A stretch of 52,375 nt of DNA. It comes from Rhodoferax sp. (lineage in GTDB: Bacteria; Pseudomonadota; Gammaproteobacteria; Burkholderiales; Burkholderiaceae_C). A program made the position numbers and the translations under genes. The first letter of the stretch is position 1, and each line of letters starts with the position of its first letter. Below, one piece after another: positions 39,440 through 48,401 of this stretch. The notes under the pieces were generated by a model, which saw only the letters and a program-made list of their open reading frames with translations, had not been told where the DNA came from and ran no database searches. The stretch lies in the NCBI GenBank assembly GCA_030685025.1, contig JAUXWC010000019.1, positions 1 through 52,375 on the forward strand, in the 5' to 3' direction.

Positions 39440-40201
39440 ATGTCGCTGTTCACTTGGTTCACCAAGAAAGTACCCACCGCCGATGCGGCGACGGAAGAAA
39501 GCTCGGGCTTGGGCCACATCGACGCAACCGTCCCCATCATGCCCTCATCCAGGATGAAGATGAAGGCCACTCAGTCCGCCGCCAGCAACGCGGCCAACCG
39601 AAAGACGGAACGACTGGAACGACGCGAGCTGTTGTACGGCGTAGTGCGCGAGTCGATGACCCGAGCCGGTGTGCTCGCGGCGAGCTACAAGTTCAAGGTC
39701 TTGTCCTTGGATCCGCGCGGCCAGCAATACCTCGTGATGATGGATTTGGCGAACCAATCAGCGGGTGATACCAATCGTCTGGCGGAGATCGAGGCGTTGA
39801 TCGCGCAAGGGGCCAAGGTGCGCCACAACATTGAAGTGACCGCAGTCTACTGGCGCGTCAATGAGCATGTCACGACCGGCCTGTCCAAGCCCCGCACGCC
39901 GAACCTGAGCACGGCACAGGTGCTGCCGATCAAGCGACCCCTACCTGCCGCAACGCCGATCCCCAGACCTGCCAGTGCCCGTACTCCTCAGTTTGAACCG
40001 CTGCAAGCGGACGAGGTCGAGGCCTTCAAGCGTGCCCTGTCGACCGCCTCCCGCCCGGCTCCATTGGCGCCCAGTGGCACCTTGGTCAAATCGGGCCGCC
40101 GCAACCCAGCGCCGCCGGTGGAGTTCGAGGACACCGAGTTGGTCGAGGGCGAAGACCGAGCATCCCCGTTGAGCGGCACGCAGTACGGCGACCTGAACTA
40201 A
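39440..40201 (+). CDS. Conserved hypothetical protein
   Basis: 253 residues, no signal peptide or membrane segment. A folded core of about 110 residues (RRELLYGVVRESMTRAGVLA; YKFKVLSLDPRGQQYLVMMD; IEALIAQGAKVRHNIEVTAV) is followed by a Pro/Ala-rich disordered tail with an acidic end. The core looks conserved in Burkholderiales from memory; I cannot assign a function. The start has a plausible AAAGAGAAC ribosome site. It follows the cyclic-nucleotide-domain gene by about 120 bp. Confidence 0.72.
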   Translation: MSLFTWFTKKVPTADAATEESSGLGHIDATVPIMPSSRMKMKATQSAASNAANRKTERLERRELLYGVVRESMTRAGVLAASYKFKVLSLDPRGQQYLVMMDLANQSAGDTNRLAEIEALIAQGAKVRHNIEVTAVYWRVNEHVTTGLSKPRTPNLSTAQVLPIKRPLPAATPIPRPASARTPQFEPLQADEVEAFKRALSTASRPAPLAPSGTLVKSGRRNPAPPVEFEDTELVEGEDRASPLSGTQYGDLN

Positions 40202-40267
40202 GCCCCTGCGGGAGCTCGGAAACTGGGAACATGACAATTCCCGCAGCCGGCCGGCTGCGGCGCGACA

Positions 40268-40339
40268 GCCAACATCCGACGATCAGTTAAGGACAGAGCT
40301 TGCCACTGCGTGGCTATGGTCTGTCCCGCAAACTCTCAG
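40268..40339 (+). repeat. Family A hairpin repeat, single copy
   Basis: It carries the full left block CAACATCCGACGATCAG and the hairpin GGACAGAGCTTGCCAC-TGC-GTGGCTATGGTCTGTCC, here with GCCAC/GTGGC as the inner stem. Its right end reaches the apt stop codon. Confidence 0.88.
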
Positions 40340-40890
40340 CGGCCGTCAAAGTCGATCAAAGTGAACAGGGATAAGCCAGCGGCGCGCAACTTAGCGGAGC
40401 CACCCAGTTCGGGCAGGTCCACGATGGCGGCGCCCTCCATCACGTGCGCGCCGAGCTTCTCGAGCAACTTCTTGCCGGCCAACATGGTGCCGCCCGTGGC
40501 AATCAGATCGTCAATCAGCAACACCCGGTCGCCCGGTTTGACTGCGTCGGTGTGCAGTTCCACGGTGGCACTGCCATATTCCAGTTCGTAGGTCTCCTCC
40601 ACCGTCGTGAACGGCAGCTTGCCCTTTTTGCGGACGGGGACGAACCCAACATTGAGTTCGTAGGCCACCACCGCACCCAAAATGAACCCACGCGCATCCA
40701 ACCCGGCCACTACGTCGGGCCGCATGAGAGGGTCCATGTAGCGGTGCACGAATGCATCAATGAGAACGCGAAACACCTTGGCGTTCTGCAGCAATGGGGT
40801 GATGTCTCGGAATTGCACACCAGGCGCGGGCCAGTCCGGCACGGTACGGATGTGGTCTCGAAGGTACTGATTGACGCTGCGGCCTTGCAT
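40336..40890 (-). CDS. apt: Adenine phosphoribosyltransferase
   Basis: 184 residues. The PRPP-binding motif [17 protein letters not shown] and the adenine-pocket region ([24 protein letters not shown]) are intact. Makes AMP from adenine. ATG 40890 gives [20 protein letters not shown], a normal length; longer upstream starts would run through a family A repeat. Confidence 0.94.
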   Translation of the reverse strand: MQGRSVNQYLRDHIRTVPDWPAPGVQFRDITPLLQNAKVFRVLIDAFVHRYMDPLMRPDVVAGLDARGFILGAVVAYELNVGFVPVRKKGKLPFTTVEETYELEYGSATVELHTDAVKPGDRVLLIDDLIATGGTMLAGKKLLEKLGAHVMEGAAIVDLPELGGSAKLRAAGLSLFTLIDFDGR

Positions 40891-40969
40891 GACTTGCCTG
40901 AAGTGATGGGATGCGCCAATTGTGCCTGCTTGCGCGGCTCGCGCGTCGTCGCCACGACCGTGCGGACGC

Positions 40970-41042
40970 CCAACATCCGACAATCGGTTGAGGACAGAGC
41001 TGGTCTGCTTGGCAGCCTGCGGTCTGTCCCGCAAAGTCTCAG
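40970..41042 (+). repeat. Family A hairpin repeat, single copy
   Basis: Left block CAACATCCGACAATCGG, hairpin GGACAGAGCTGGTCTGC-TTG-GCAGCCTGCGGTCTGTCC with CTGC/GCAG inner stem. It lies upstream of apt and touches the stop codon of the antiporter gene. Confidence 0.88.
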
Positions 41043-43024
41043 CCCTTAAGCAGTTTCTGCTCGGCAATGGCCAAGGTCTCCGCTTTGCCCGAGAGCACGA
41101 GTGTGTCGCCGTCCTGCAATACCGGATCCTGGGCCAGATCGACGGTTTTCCCGGCGCTTCGGCGCAAACTTATCACCTGAACCTGCAACGCATGCAGTGC
41201 CAGGTGGCCAACCGGCCTGCCAATGGATGCTGCCCCGAGGGGGAGCGTCACAGTGGCAAGTCGCTCCGAGGCCCGTTCGTCGGCGGAGTCGTCGTCGGCC
41301 CCGTGAAAGTAGCCACGCAGCAGGTTGTAACGCGCGTCGCGTTGATCCTGAACGATCCGAATCACACGGCGCATGGGCACGCCCACCAGTGCCAACGCAT
41401 GGCTGGCCAGCATCAGGGAGCCCTCGATCGCCTCGGGGACCACTTCCGTCGCGCCAGCCGCGCGCAGCGCGTCCAGGTCCAGGTCATCTTGGGTACGCAC
41501 GATCACCGGCACCTGCGGCGCATGGGCGCGCGTGTTGGCCAGCACTTTCATGGCGCCTGGCACTTCCAGGTAGGTGATGACGACCGCGCTGGCACGGGCC
41601 AAGCCGGCGGCCATCAGTGCCTGCAGACGCGCGGCATCACCGAACACCACTGAGTCGCCGGCGGCGGCGGCCTGACGCACCCGGTCCGGGTCGAGGTCCA
41701 GTGCCATGTAGGGGATGTCCTCCCGTTCCAGCATGCGCGCCAGATTCTGGCCACATCGACCATAACCACAGATGATCACGTGCTTGTTGGCGTTGATCGA
41801 CTTGCGCGCGATGGTGGTCATCTGCAAGGACTGCTGAAGCCATTCGCTGGACACCAGTTTCATCACGATGGCGTTGCTGTACATAATGATGAAGGGCGTC
41901 GTCAGCATCGACAGGACCATGGCGGCAAGTATTGGGTTGAGGAGTTCGGCGGAGATCAATGCGCTTTTCTGTGCCAAGGTCAGCAACACAAAGCCGAACT
42001 CGCCAGCCTGCGCCAGATACAGACCGGTGCGCAGCGAGACACCGGAAGTCGCGCCCAGTCCACGAGCCAACAGGGCGACCAACACCGCCTTGCACAGCAC
42101 CGGCAGCGTGACCAACAGCAGCACAAGGGGCCAACGGTCCAGCACCAGGCGCCAATCGAGCATCATGCCGATGCTGATGAAGAACAGTCCAAGCAGAACA
42201 TCGTGAAACGGCCGGATGTCGGTTTCCACCTGGTGTTTGTATTCGGTCTCCGAAATCAGCATCCCGGCAATGAACGAGCCCAAGGCGAGACTCAGGCCAG
42301 CCAGTTCGGTCAGCCAGGCCAGCCCCAAGGTGATCAGCAGCAGGTTCAGTACAAACAGTTCCTCGCTCTTGCGTCGGGCGATCAGGGTCAGCCACCAGCG
42401 CATCAGGCGTTGCCCACCGGCTAGCAACAGGAATATCACCACGGTGGCCTTGAGCGCCGCCACCGCCAGTGTTTCCAGCAGGCGCTCGCCGGGTGCGCCC
42501 AAAGCGGGAATCAGCACCAGCAACGGAACCACGGCCAGGTCCTGGAACAGCAGGACGCCGATCACGCGCTTGCCGTGTTCGGACTCAATCTCCAGCCGAT
42601 CCGTCATCAGTTTCACCACGATGGCGGTGCTGCTCATCGCCAACGCGCCGGACAGCGCCACCACTGTCTGCCAACTCATGCCCCAGCGTTGCGGCGCGAT
42701 CACGCCGATCAACAGCATGATCGTGCTGGCGCCCAGCATCGTCAGCGTGACCTGGAACAGGCCAAGCCCAAAGACATGGCGACGCATCGCCCGTAGCTTG
42801 GACAAGTTGAACTCCAGCCCGATGACGAACATCAGGAAGACCACGCCAAACTCGCCCAGATAACGAACGCCTTCAGCGTTCTTTGCGACGGCCAGCGCAT
42901 TGGGGCCAATCACGACACCGACGACCAGATAGCCCAGCATGGGGGGCAGCCTGAGGTACCGGCAGGCGACCACGCCGAGCACGGCTGCCAGCAGGTAGAG
43001 CAAGGTAAGTTCGAGCGGCGACAT
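41039..43024 (-). CDS. KefB/KefC-type cation:proton antiporter with RCK domain
   Basis: 661 residues. About twelve transmembrane helices of the CPA2 family (1-390, including [16 protein letters not shown] and the [11 protein letters not shown] segment), then a TrkA-N/RCK Rossmann domain ([19 protein letters not shown]) and a C-terminal TrkA-C domain. Probably a glutathione- or nucleotide-gated K+ efflux system; no KefF/KefG partner is adjacent. Divergent from kdsD with a 44-bp gap. Confidence 0.9.
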   Translation of the reverse strand: MSPLELTLLYLLAAVLGVVACRYLRLPPMLGYLVVGVVIGPNALAVAKNAEGVRYLGEFGVVFLMFVIGLEFNLSKLRAMRRHVFGLGLFQVTLTMLGASTIMLLIGVIAPQRWGMSWQTVVALSGALAMSSTAIVVKLMTDRLEIESEHGKRVIGVLLFQDLAVVPLLVLIPALGAPGERLLETLAVAALKATVVIFLLLAGGQRLMRWWLTLIARRKSEELFVLNLLLITLGLAWLTELAGLSLALGSFIAGMLISETEYKHQVETDIRPFHDVLLGLFFISIGMMLDWRLVLDRWPLVLLLVTLPVLCKAVLVALLARGLGATSGVSLRTGLYLAQAGEFGFVLLTLAQKSALISAELLNPILAAMVLSMLTTPFIIMYSNAIVMKLVSSEWLQQSLQMTTIARKSINANKHVIICGYGRCGQNLARMLEREDIPYMALDLDPDRVRQAAAAGDSVVFGDAARLQALMAAGLARASAVVITYLEVPGAMKVLANTRAHAPQVPVIVRTQDDLDLDALRAAGATEVVPEAIEGSLMLASHALALVGVPMRRVIRIVQDQRDARYNLLRGYFHGADDDSADERASERLATVTLPLGAASIGRPVGHLALHALQVQVISLRRSAGKTVDLAQDPVLQDGDTLVLSGKAETLAIAEQKLLKG

Positions 43025-43068
43025 ACCCGCATCCTAGCAACTGCCCAGGCGCTCTATAAAATGCGTGC

Positions 43069-44070
43069 ATGAAACGTCAACCTGTTGCGCGCCCGCCCGA
43101 CCCGGCGGAGCAAGCCATACGCCTGGCTTTGGAGACCCTGGATATCGAGGCTGCGGCCGTGATGGGACTGAAGAGACACGTCGGTCTGTCGTTCGCCCGC
43201 GTGGTTGCCCTGATGCTGGAGGTCACCGGTCGCGTTGTGGTGATGGGCATGGGAAAGAGCGGTCATATCGGGCGCAAGATTGCCGCTACGCTGGCCTCGA
43301 CCGGAACCCCTGCGATGTTTGTCAACACTGGCGAAGCCAGCCACGGCGATCTCGGCATGATCACGGCCGTGGATCTGGTGCTGGCGATTTCCAACAGTGG
43401 CGAGACCGACGAATTGACCTCTATATTGCCGGTGCTCAAGCGCTTGGGGGCTCCCCTGGTCGCGATGACGGGTAATCCGGAATCCACCTTGGCGCGTCAT
43501 GCTGATGTCTTTCTGAACTGTGGTGTCGACAAAGAGGCGTGCCCGCTCAATCTGGCACCTACGGCGAGCACGACGGCCCAGCTCGCGCTGGGGGACGCGT
43601 TGGCGGTGGCTTTGCTCGATGCCAGGGGATTCAAGGCCGAAGACTTTGCGCGCTCCCATCCGGGCGGCGCGCTCGGGCGCAAACTGCTGACGCATGTCAG
43701 CGATGTCATGCGCGTGGGCGACGCAGTGCCCCAGGTCGGTCCCGATGCCAGTTTCAGCGAGTTGATGCGGGAAATGAGCGCCAAGGGCCTGGGCGCGGCG
43801 GCCATTGTTGACCAGCAGTCTCACGTATTGGGCGTCTTCACCGACGGGGATTTGCGTCGTTTGATCGAGCAGGGTATGGATCTGCGGGGCATGAGCGCGC
43901 AGCAAGTGATGCATCGCCAGCCGCGCACGATCTCGGCCGAGGCCTTGGCGGTCGAGGTGGCGGAGTTGATGGAGCACCACAGCATCACCAGTGTGTTGGT
44001 GCTCGACGCCGATGCCCGACTCATTGGTGCCCTCAATACCAACGATCTGATGCGAGCCAAGGTCATTTGA
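43069..44070 (+). CDS. kdsD: Arabinose-5-phosphate isomerase
   Basis: 333 residues: N-terminal SIS domain (VVMGMGKSGHIGRKIAATLASTG and ISNSGETDEL) followed by two CBS domains (HVSDVMRVGDAVPQV; QVMHRQPRTISAEAL). Converts ribulose-5-phosphate to arabinose-5-phosphate, the first step to KDO of lipopolysaccharide. One-base overlap with kdsC (TGATG). Confidence 0.94.
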   Translation: MKRQPVARPPDPAEQAIRLALETLDIEAAAVMGLKRHVGLSFARVVALMLEVTGRVVVMGMGKSGHIGRKIAATLASTGTPAMFVNTGEASHGDLGMITAVDLVLAISNSGETDELTSILPVLKRLGAPLVAMTGNPESTLARHADVFLNCGVDKEACPLNLAPTASTTAQLALGDALAVALLDARGFKAEDFARSHPGGALGRKLLTHVSDVMRVGDAVPQVGPDASFSELMREMSAKGLGAAAIVDQQSHVLGVFTDGDLRRLIEQGMDLRGMSAQQVMHRQPRTISAEALAVEVAELMEHHSITSVLVLDADARLIGALNTNDLMRAKVI

Positions 44071-44615
44071 TGGTGCCCGCGCTGAGTTACCCGCCCGCCT
44101 TGCTTCTCAAGGCGCAGGGCATTCGCGTCGCCTTCTTCGACGTGGATGGTGTGCTCACCGATGGCGGGCTCTACTTCACGGAAACTGGCGAAAGCATCAA
44201 GCGCTTTCACACGCTGGACGGGCATGGCTTGAAGCTTCTGCAGCGCGCCGGTATCGTGCCGGCCATCATTACCGGGCGGGACTCCCTGGCGTTGCGCAAC
44301 CGGCTTGCGGCGTTGGGCGTCGTGCACGCCCACTTTGGAACCGAAGACAAGGGGCCGGCAGCCCAGCGGACCCTGCGGGAACTCGGACTGGATTGGTCAC
44401 AGGCGGCAGCCATGGGGGACGACTGGCCCGACTTGGCAATGATGCGGCACTGCGCCTTTTCCTGCGCGCCGAGCAATGCGCACGCCGAAGTGAAGGCGCT
44501 CGCCGATCATGTCACCACCGAGCATGGCGGGCACGGCGCGGTTCGCGCGTTCTGCGACTTGTTGCTGGTGGCCAGTGGACGGTATGCCGGGCTGTTTGAG
44601 GACGCCATCCGGTGA
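44070..44615 (+). CDS. kdsC: KDO-8-phosphate phosphatase
   Basis: 181 residues, small HAD phosphatase without cap: FFDVDGVLTDGGLYF with the catalytic aspartates, IITGRDS, and the MGDDWPDLAMM motif. Removes phosphate from KDO-8-P. ATG 44070 overlaps the kdsD stop; the gene ends in a 4-base overlap with lptC. Confidence 0.94.
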   Translation: MVPALSYPPALLLKAQGIRVAFFDVDGVLTDGGLYFTETGESIKRFHTLDGHGLKLLQRAGIVPAIITGRDSLALRNRLAALGVVHAHFGTEDKGPAAQRTLRELGLDWSQAAAMGDDWPDLAMMRHCAFSCAPSNAHAEVKALADHVTTEHGGHGAVRAFCDLLLVASGRYAGLFEDAIR

Positions 44616-45229
44616 CCCCCCTGCTGCGGTCCGCCTGGGCGCGCTTATCGCTGTACCTGCCTGTTGTATTGATGGGCCTGTTGGCGCTGAGCACCTATTG
44701 GCTGGTTCGCAGCACCCCGGTGTTCATCCCACCTCAGGCGCCAGGCCCGGCGCGTCACGAACCGGATTACTTCATGCACAAGTTCTCGGTTCGGACATTT
44801 GACGATTCCGGGCGCCTCAAGTCCGAGGTACTGGGAACGCAAGCGCGCCACTACCCGGACACCGACACGCTTGAGATCGATTCGGTCCGCATCCGGTCGT
44901 TCGATCTGACTGGCCGGCTGACCACTGCCAATGCCGAGCGCGCGCTGGCGAATGGCGATGTTTCCGAGTTCGAATTGTTCGGCAGCGCGCGCGTGATCAG
45001 GGCATCCGCCGTGGACACGGCTGGCAAGGCCGTGCCGGAGCTGGCTTACCGGGGTGAGTACCTGCATGTTTTCGTGGCCGACGAACGCGTCAAATCGCAC
45101 CTGCCGGTTGAACTCACCTTTGGTGATGATCGGTTCACGGCCGACGCCATGGACTATGACAACGTCGAGCGCGTGATCGCGCTCAAAGGTCGTGTGCGCG
45201 GCACGCTGGTGGCGGCGCGCCCGAAATAA
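44612..45229 (+). CDS. lptC: LPS export protein LptC
   Basis: 205 residues from a GTG start overlapping the kdsC stop (GTGA). One N-terminal transmembrane helix (LYLPVVLMGLLALSTYWLV) and a periplasmic beta-jellyroll (YFMHKFSVRTFDDSGRLKSE...). Carries LPS from LptBFG to LptA. The usual downstream lptA-lptB-rpoN are not here; an SDR gene and a terminator follow instead. Confidence 0.9.
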   Translation: MTPLLRSAWARLSLYLPVVLMGLLALSTYWLVRSTPVFIPPQAPGPARHEPDYFMHKFSVRTFDDSGRLKSEVLGTQARHYPDTDTLEIDSVRIRSFDLTGRLTTANAERALANGDVSEFELFGSARVIRASAVDTAGKAVPELAYRGEYLHVFVADERVKSHLPVELTFGDDRFTADAMDYDNVERVIALKGRVRGTLVAARPK

Positions 45230-45247
45230 ATCGCAGGTGCATGACCG

Positions 45248-46024
45248 ATGGCCAAACTGCTGTTCATCACCGGTGCATCAAGCGGCCTTGGGCAGGCGCT
45301 GGCATGGCGGTTCTACCAGGCCGGCTACTCGCTGGCGCTGGTGGCCCGACGCACTGAGGAGATCGTTGCATGGGCGACTTCGCACAAGATGGCTGCGGAC
45401 CGGTACCGCGTCTACCGAGCCGATGTGTCGGTGATTGACAGCATCGTTGCGGCCGCCCAGGCCTGTCTGCTTGAGCAAGGGTTGCCCGATGTCGTGCTGG
45501 CTTGCGCGGGCATCAGTATTGGTGTGGATACGCGGCATCGCTCCGACTTGGATGTGATGGCGAACACGTTTGCGACCAATAACATCGGAACCGCCGCCAC
45601 CTTTCACCCTTTTCTTGATCTGATGTGTCGGCGTGGCTCGGGCACGCTGGTGGGCATCGGCAGCCTCAACGGCATCCGCGGATTTGCCGGGCACGGCGCG
45701 AACTGCCCCAGCAAGGCCGCACTGATCAGCTATTGCGAGTGCCTTCGGCTGGAACTGCGGGGTAGCGGCGTCACGGCGGTGACGATTTCGCCGGGATATG
45801 TTGACACTCCGTTGACCCGCCGCAACGCCTACAGCATGCCCTTCCTGATGCCCGCAGACCGTTTTGCCGACAAGGCCGTCGCGGCCATCGAAGCCAAGGT
45901 CAGCTACCGGGTCATTCCGTGGCAGATGGGATGGCTTGCGAGGCTATTGCGAGTTCTGCCGAACTGGCTGTTTGATCGGATATTTGCGGGCCGCGCCAGA
46001 AAGCCGCGTCGCTCAGATACTTGA
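45248..46024 (+). CDS. Short-chain dehydrogenase/reductase lacking the catalytic tyrosine
   Basis: 258 residues, Rossmann fold with cofactor motif TGASSGLG (8-15), NAG-like ACAGIS, and catalytic Ser139. The YxxxK tyrosine is replaced: residues 152-156 read NCPSK, so Lys156 is kept but Tyr152 is Asn. A single base change (TAC to AAC) would explain it. The gene may be inactive as a reductase or act in binding only. It follows lptC by 18 bp and is closed by the terminator at 46065. Confidence 0.85.
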   Translation: MAKLLFITGASSGLGQALAWRFYQAGYSLALVARRTEEIVAWATSHKMAADRYRVYRADVSVIDSIVAAAQACLLEQGLPDVVLACAGISIGVDTRHRSDLDVMANTFATNNIGTAATFHPFLDLMCRRGSGTLVGIGSLNGIRGFAGHGANCPSKAALISYCECLRLELRGSGVTAVTISPGYVDTPLTRRNAYSMPFLMPADRFADKAVAAIEAKVSYRVIPWQMGWLARLLRVLPNWLFDRIFAGRARKPRRSDT

Positions 46025-46064
46025 GTGCCCTGAGAAGATCTACTACCGATTGCCGGAAAGGAAA

Positions 46065-46087
46065 AAGGCTCCCAAGGGAGCCTTATT
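46065..46087 (-). terminator. Bidirectional rho-independent terminator
   Basis: AAGGCTCCC-AA-GGGAGCCTT, 9-bp perfect stem. On the minus strand it is followed by TTTTTCC, a good U-tract for the RRM-protein gene; on the plus strand by ATTGTT for the SDR gene. Confidence 0.85.
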
Positions 46088-46116
46088 GTTGGATGGCTTG
46101 GGCCAGCCAGGGGGTC

Positions 46117-46551
46117 TTAGTAGCTGCTGCGGCCACCGCCGTAGCCACCACCGCCGCCACCGCCACTGCGGCTACCGCCGCCACCACCACCACCGTAGCC
46201 ACCACCGCCGCCGCCGCCACTGCGGCTGCCGCCACCAAAGCCGCCGCCGCCGCCGCCACTACCGCCGCCGAAGCCGCCGCCGCCAGTACGGGGGGGACGA
46301 GCTTCCATTGGGCGAGCTTCGTTCACGACCAAACCGCGACCACCGAATTGCTGACCATTGACGCCATTGATAGCGGCTTGCGCTTCGGCGTCGCTGCCCA
46401 TTTCAACAAAGCCGAAGCCCTTGGAGCGACCGGTGTCGCGTTCCATCATGACCTTGGCGCTGGTGACGGTACCGTGGGGAGCGAACGTCTGCTGCAGATC
46501 TTCGTCACGGAAAGAATAGGGCAGGTTGCCCACGTAAAGTTTGTTGCCCAT
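46117..46551 (-). CDS. Glycine-rich RRM RNA-binding protein
   Basis: 144 residues: one RNA-recognition motif (residues 1-80) with RNP2 LYVGNLPY and RNP1 KGFGFVEM, then a low-complexity tail of Gly, Ser, Arg and Tyr (SRSGGGGGGGYGGG repeats). Such proteins are common in betaproteobacteria and are often cold-induced. ATG 46551 starts right before the RRM. Its long upstream region (to about 46776) may be a regulated leader; I see no specific motif in it. Confidence 0.9.
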   Translation of the reverse strand: MGNKLYVGNLPYSFRDEDLQQTFAPHGTVTSAKVMMERDTGRSKGFGFVEMGSDAEAQAAINGVNGQQFGGRGLVVNEARPMEARPPRTGGGGFGGGSGGGGGGFGGGSRSGGGGGGGYGGGGGGGSRSGGGGGGGYGGGRSSY

Positions 46552-46776
46552 GAAAGGACTCCTCAAAAGAACTCAAAACGCGATGGAGTCCAATAACCGC
46601 AATTAACCCGCAATCAACAAACCAATGAAGACTTAAAGCAGACGCGAAACTGACTAAACACCGCAAACTAATACCGCCGCTAAACGGCGATACGCGGCCA
46701 TTATGCTTGAACTTTTGAAGTTTCACAAATATTTGAGTAACTGCAGCTGCAATCAGCACCAATTGATGGTAGCAGG

Positions 46777-46846
46777 GCTCACTGGAGTTGCTTCGTGCCG
46801 CGCACTGCGGCGCGCGCTTGCTTGGGGCGGCCCGGCGTGGCGCTCA
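46777..46846 (-). repeat. Family B 70-bp repeat abutting the anti-sigma stop
   Basis: Same length and about 85% identity with 28868-28937, ending in GCTCA with TCA as the stop codon of the minus-strand gene. Here GCCGC-GCACT-GCGGC forms a small hairpin. Confidence 0.7.
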
Positions 46847-47083
46847 TACGCCCGGGTTCGCCGGCCTGTCATGGTTCGCCTCAGATGGCTCTGGTGTCTC
46901 GTAGTTGCGCCACTGCTTCATGGCATTACCCATGGTCAGGACCTGACGTTCAAAGCCCGGGCAGGCCGCGCAAATCGCCAAATGCAGGCGCAGCCTGACC
47001 CGATCAGCCCAGGGCAACACACGGTCTTCGCGCGCAATCAACAGGGCGGCGACCTCCTTGCAGGTTCGTTGAATGAGCATCAT
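46844..47083 (-). CDS. Zinc-finger anti-sigma factor (ZAS type)
   Basis: 79 residues with the HxxxCxxC zinc motif (HLAICAAC) and an upstream cysteine (RTCKEVAALL), as in soluble anti-sigma factors that release their sigma on oxidative or metal stress. No transmembrane segment. ATG 47083 overlaps the sigma gene stop (ATGA), so the two are co-translated. A shared operon with the ECF sigma is certain by position; the inducing signal is not. Confidence 0.8.
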   Translation of the reverse strand: MMLIQRTCKEVAALLIAREDRVLPWADRVRLRLHLAICAACPGFERQVLTMGNAMKQWRNYETPEPSEANHDRPANPGV

Positions 47084-47670
47084 GTGGCCTTGGGCTTGGC
47101 AAACCAATTCAGTTCCAGGCATTCCCGCAGGCGAAGGCGTGCGCGGTGCAGTTGGACGTAGAGGTTGGTCGGCGTCAGACTGAGCTCCTTACAAATATCC
47201 TCGCTGGAGAGTTCCAGCCATTCACGCATCAAGAACAAGCGCCCCTGCGTAGCGGGCAATTTGTTGACGCAGGCGTCCAGCACCTCAAGGAATTGGCGAC
47301 TGCTGAGCTGTTGCTCGGGATTGCCCCACTGCGCCGGGGCCTCGGTAAAGTGGCCGTCGGCCTTGAAGCCCAGGTATTCCAGTGGATCCGTCTCGTCGTC
47401 GTCCGAGCTCGACAAGCCACTGACTTCGCGGCGATGGTGGCGCAAGGCGTCAATCACCTTGTGTTTGAGGATGCCGACCAGCCACGTCTTGAGTTGTGAT
47501 CGGTTGCCAAACGATTGTGGTTTGGCCAACGCAGCCAATACCGTTTCGGACACCGCATCCTCCGCCCACGCGTCGTTTCGCAACTGCAGACGCGCAAACC
47601 GCATCAAGTAGTCACGGCAATCAACGAGCTGTTGTTCAAAGGAAGGGGCGGCTGCGACGTGGATGACCAT
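47080..47670 (-). CDS. ECF RNA polymerase sigma factor
   Basis: 196 residues: region 2 (DYLMRFARLQLRNDAWAEDA; FGNRSQLKTWLVGILKHKVI) and region 4 (LFLMREWLELSSEDICKELS, LTPTNLYVQLHRARLRLREC), joined by an acidic linker (SSSDDDETD). It directs a small regulon, probably its own cluster: divergent tlpA-like and DUF2282 genes carry a shared promoter-like motif. It resembles the ECF sigma factors found with DUF2282 genes in Neisseria and relatives, from memory. Confidence 0.88.
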   Translation of the reverse strand: MVIHVAAAPSFEQQLVDCRDYLMRFARLQLRNDAWAEDAVSETVLAALAKPQSFGNRSQLKTWLVGILKHKVIDALRHHRREVSGLSSSDDDETDPLEYLGFKADGHFTEAPAQWGNPEQQLSSRQFLEVLDACVNKLPATQGRLFLMREWLELSSEDICKELSLTPTNLYVQLHRARLRLRECLELNWFAKPKAT

Positions 47671-47676
47671 ACTCCT

Positions 47677-47708
47677 GGTGTAAGAAACGCCGTCAGCCTG
47701 ACGACCAA
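47677..47708 (+). promoter_or_regulatory. Shared motif ahead of the TlpA-like gene
   Basis: GGTGTAAGAAACGC at 47677-47690 and GACCAA at 47703-47708 recur with one base different spacing at 48285-48315. GTAAGA-N16-CGAC within it resembles ECF promoters of GTAAC-N16-CGAA type. It lies seven bases from the sigma start on the other strand. Confidence 0.5.
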
Positions 47709-47726
47709 TTGGCTTTGGGAGCCGAC

Positions 47727-48236
47727 ATGGGCGGACTGTCTTTGGTTTTCAGGGTGTTGGTGTCGATTCTATTTGGTCTGTCATTCGTGTCGCCGTCGTG
47801 GTCGCTTGAGCTCAAAAGTCCTCACGCCTTGCAGGGACGCACCATCGCCGGAGAACCGTTCGCCCTTTCGTCCCTGCGCGGCAAGGTGGTGCTGGTGGTC
47901 TTCTGGTCGACCGAATGTGCCGTCTGTCGGGACAAGATGCCCGAGCTGCGCGCCAACGCCAAAGGTTGGAGCGCGAGCCCGTTCGAACTGGTCACCGTGA
48001 GTGTGGACCGGCGCTTGCAGGATGTACGGGACTACGACCAACTCGTCCTGAAGACCACCCCGATGGCGCAACCGGCGCCGACACTGTGGGCGGGCGACAG
48101 CGCTTACCGTGACACGTTCGGCAAACCGGTCCGCTTGCCCACCAGTTACCTGCTGGACAAAGCCGGTCAAGTGGTCGAGAAGTATGAGGGGCGCATTCCA
48201 GCCGAGGCATGGGATCGAATTGCCGAACTGCTCTGA
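47727..48236 (+). CDS. TlpA-like thioredoxin-fold protein
   Basis: 169 residues: signal peptide or anchor (about 1-28), thioredoxin fold with the redox pair Cys64-Cys67 (TECAVCRDK) and the cis-proline region VRLPTSYLLD. A periplasmic disulfide reductase or copper-handling oxidoreductase is likely. It is divergent from the sigma gene and upstream of the DUF2282 gene. Confidence 0.83.
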   Translation: MGGLSLVFRVLVSILFGLSFVSPSWSLELKSPHALQGRTIAGEPFALSSLRGKVVLVVFWSTECAVCRDKMPELRANAKGWSASPFELVTVSVDRRLQDVRDYDQLVLKTTPMAQPAPTLWAGDSAYRDTFGKPVRLPTSYLLDKAGQVVEKYEGRIPAEAWDRIAELL

Positions 48237-48284
48237 ACTGCGCCGCGGCCATTTCAAGCACCGGACCAGCAAATTCCGGGTCCC

Positions 48285-48315
48285 GGTGTAAGAATCGCTT
48301 TCCTTGATTGACCAA
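48285..48315 (+). promoter_or_regulatory. Shared motif ahead of the DUF2282 gene
   Basis: GGTGTAAGAATCGC at 48285-48298 and GACCAA at 48310-48315 repeat the motif ahead of the TlpA-like gene. It lies about 90 bp before the DUF2282 start, a normal promoter distance. Confidence 0.5.
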
Positions 48316-48401
48316 ACCATTACCAGGATGGCGCGGGCCAGGACTACACCGCGCTCAGACTGGTGATGTTCTCAAGTCGTTTACCACCAGGAGTGATTCA
48401 A

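Noticed and set aside
46021-46596. Ala/Thr-rich plus-strand frame over the RRM protein
   Set aside because: It is the antisense reading of the Gly-rich tail codons.
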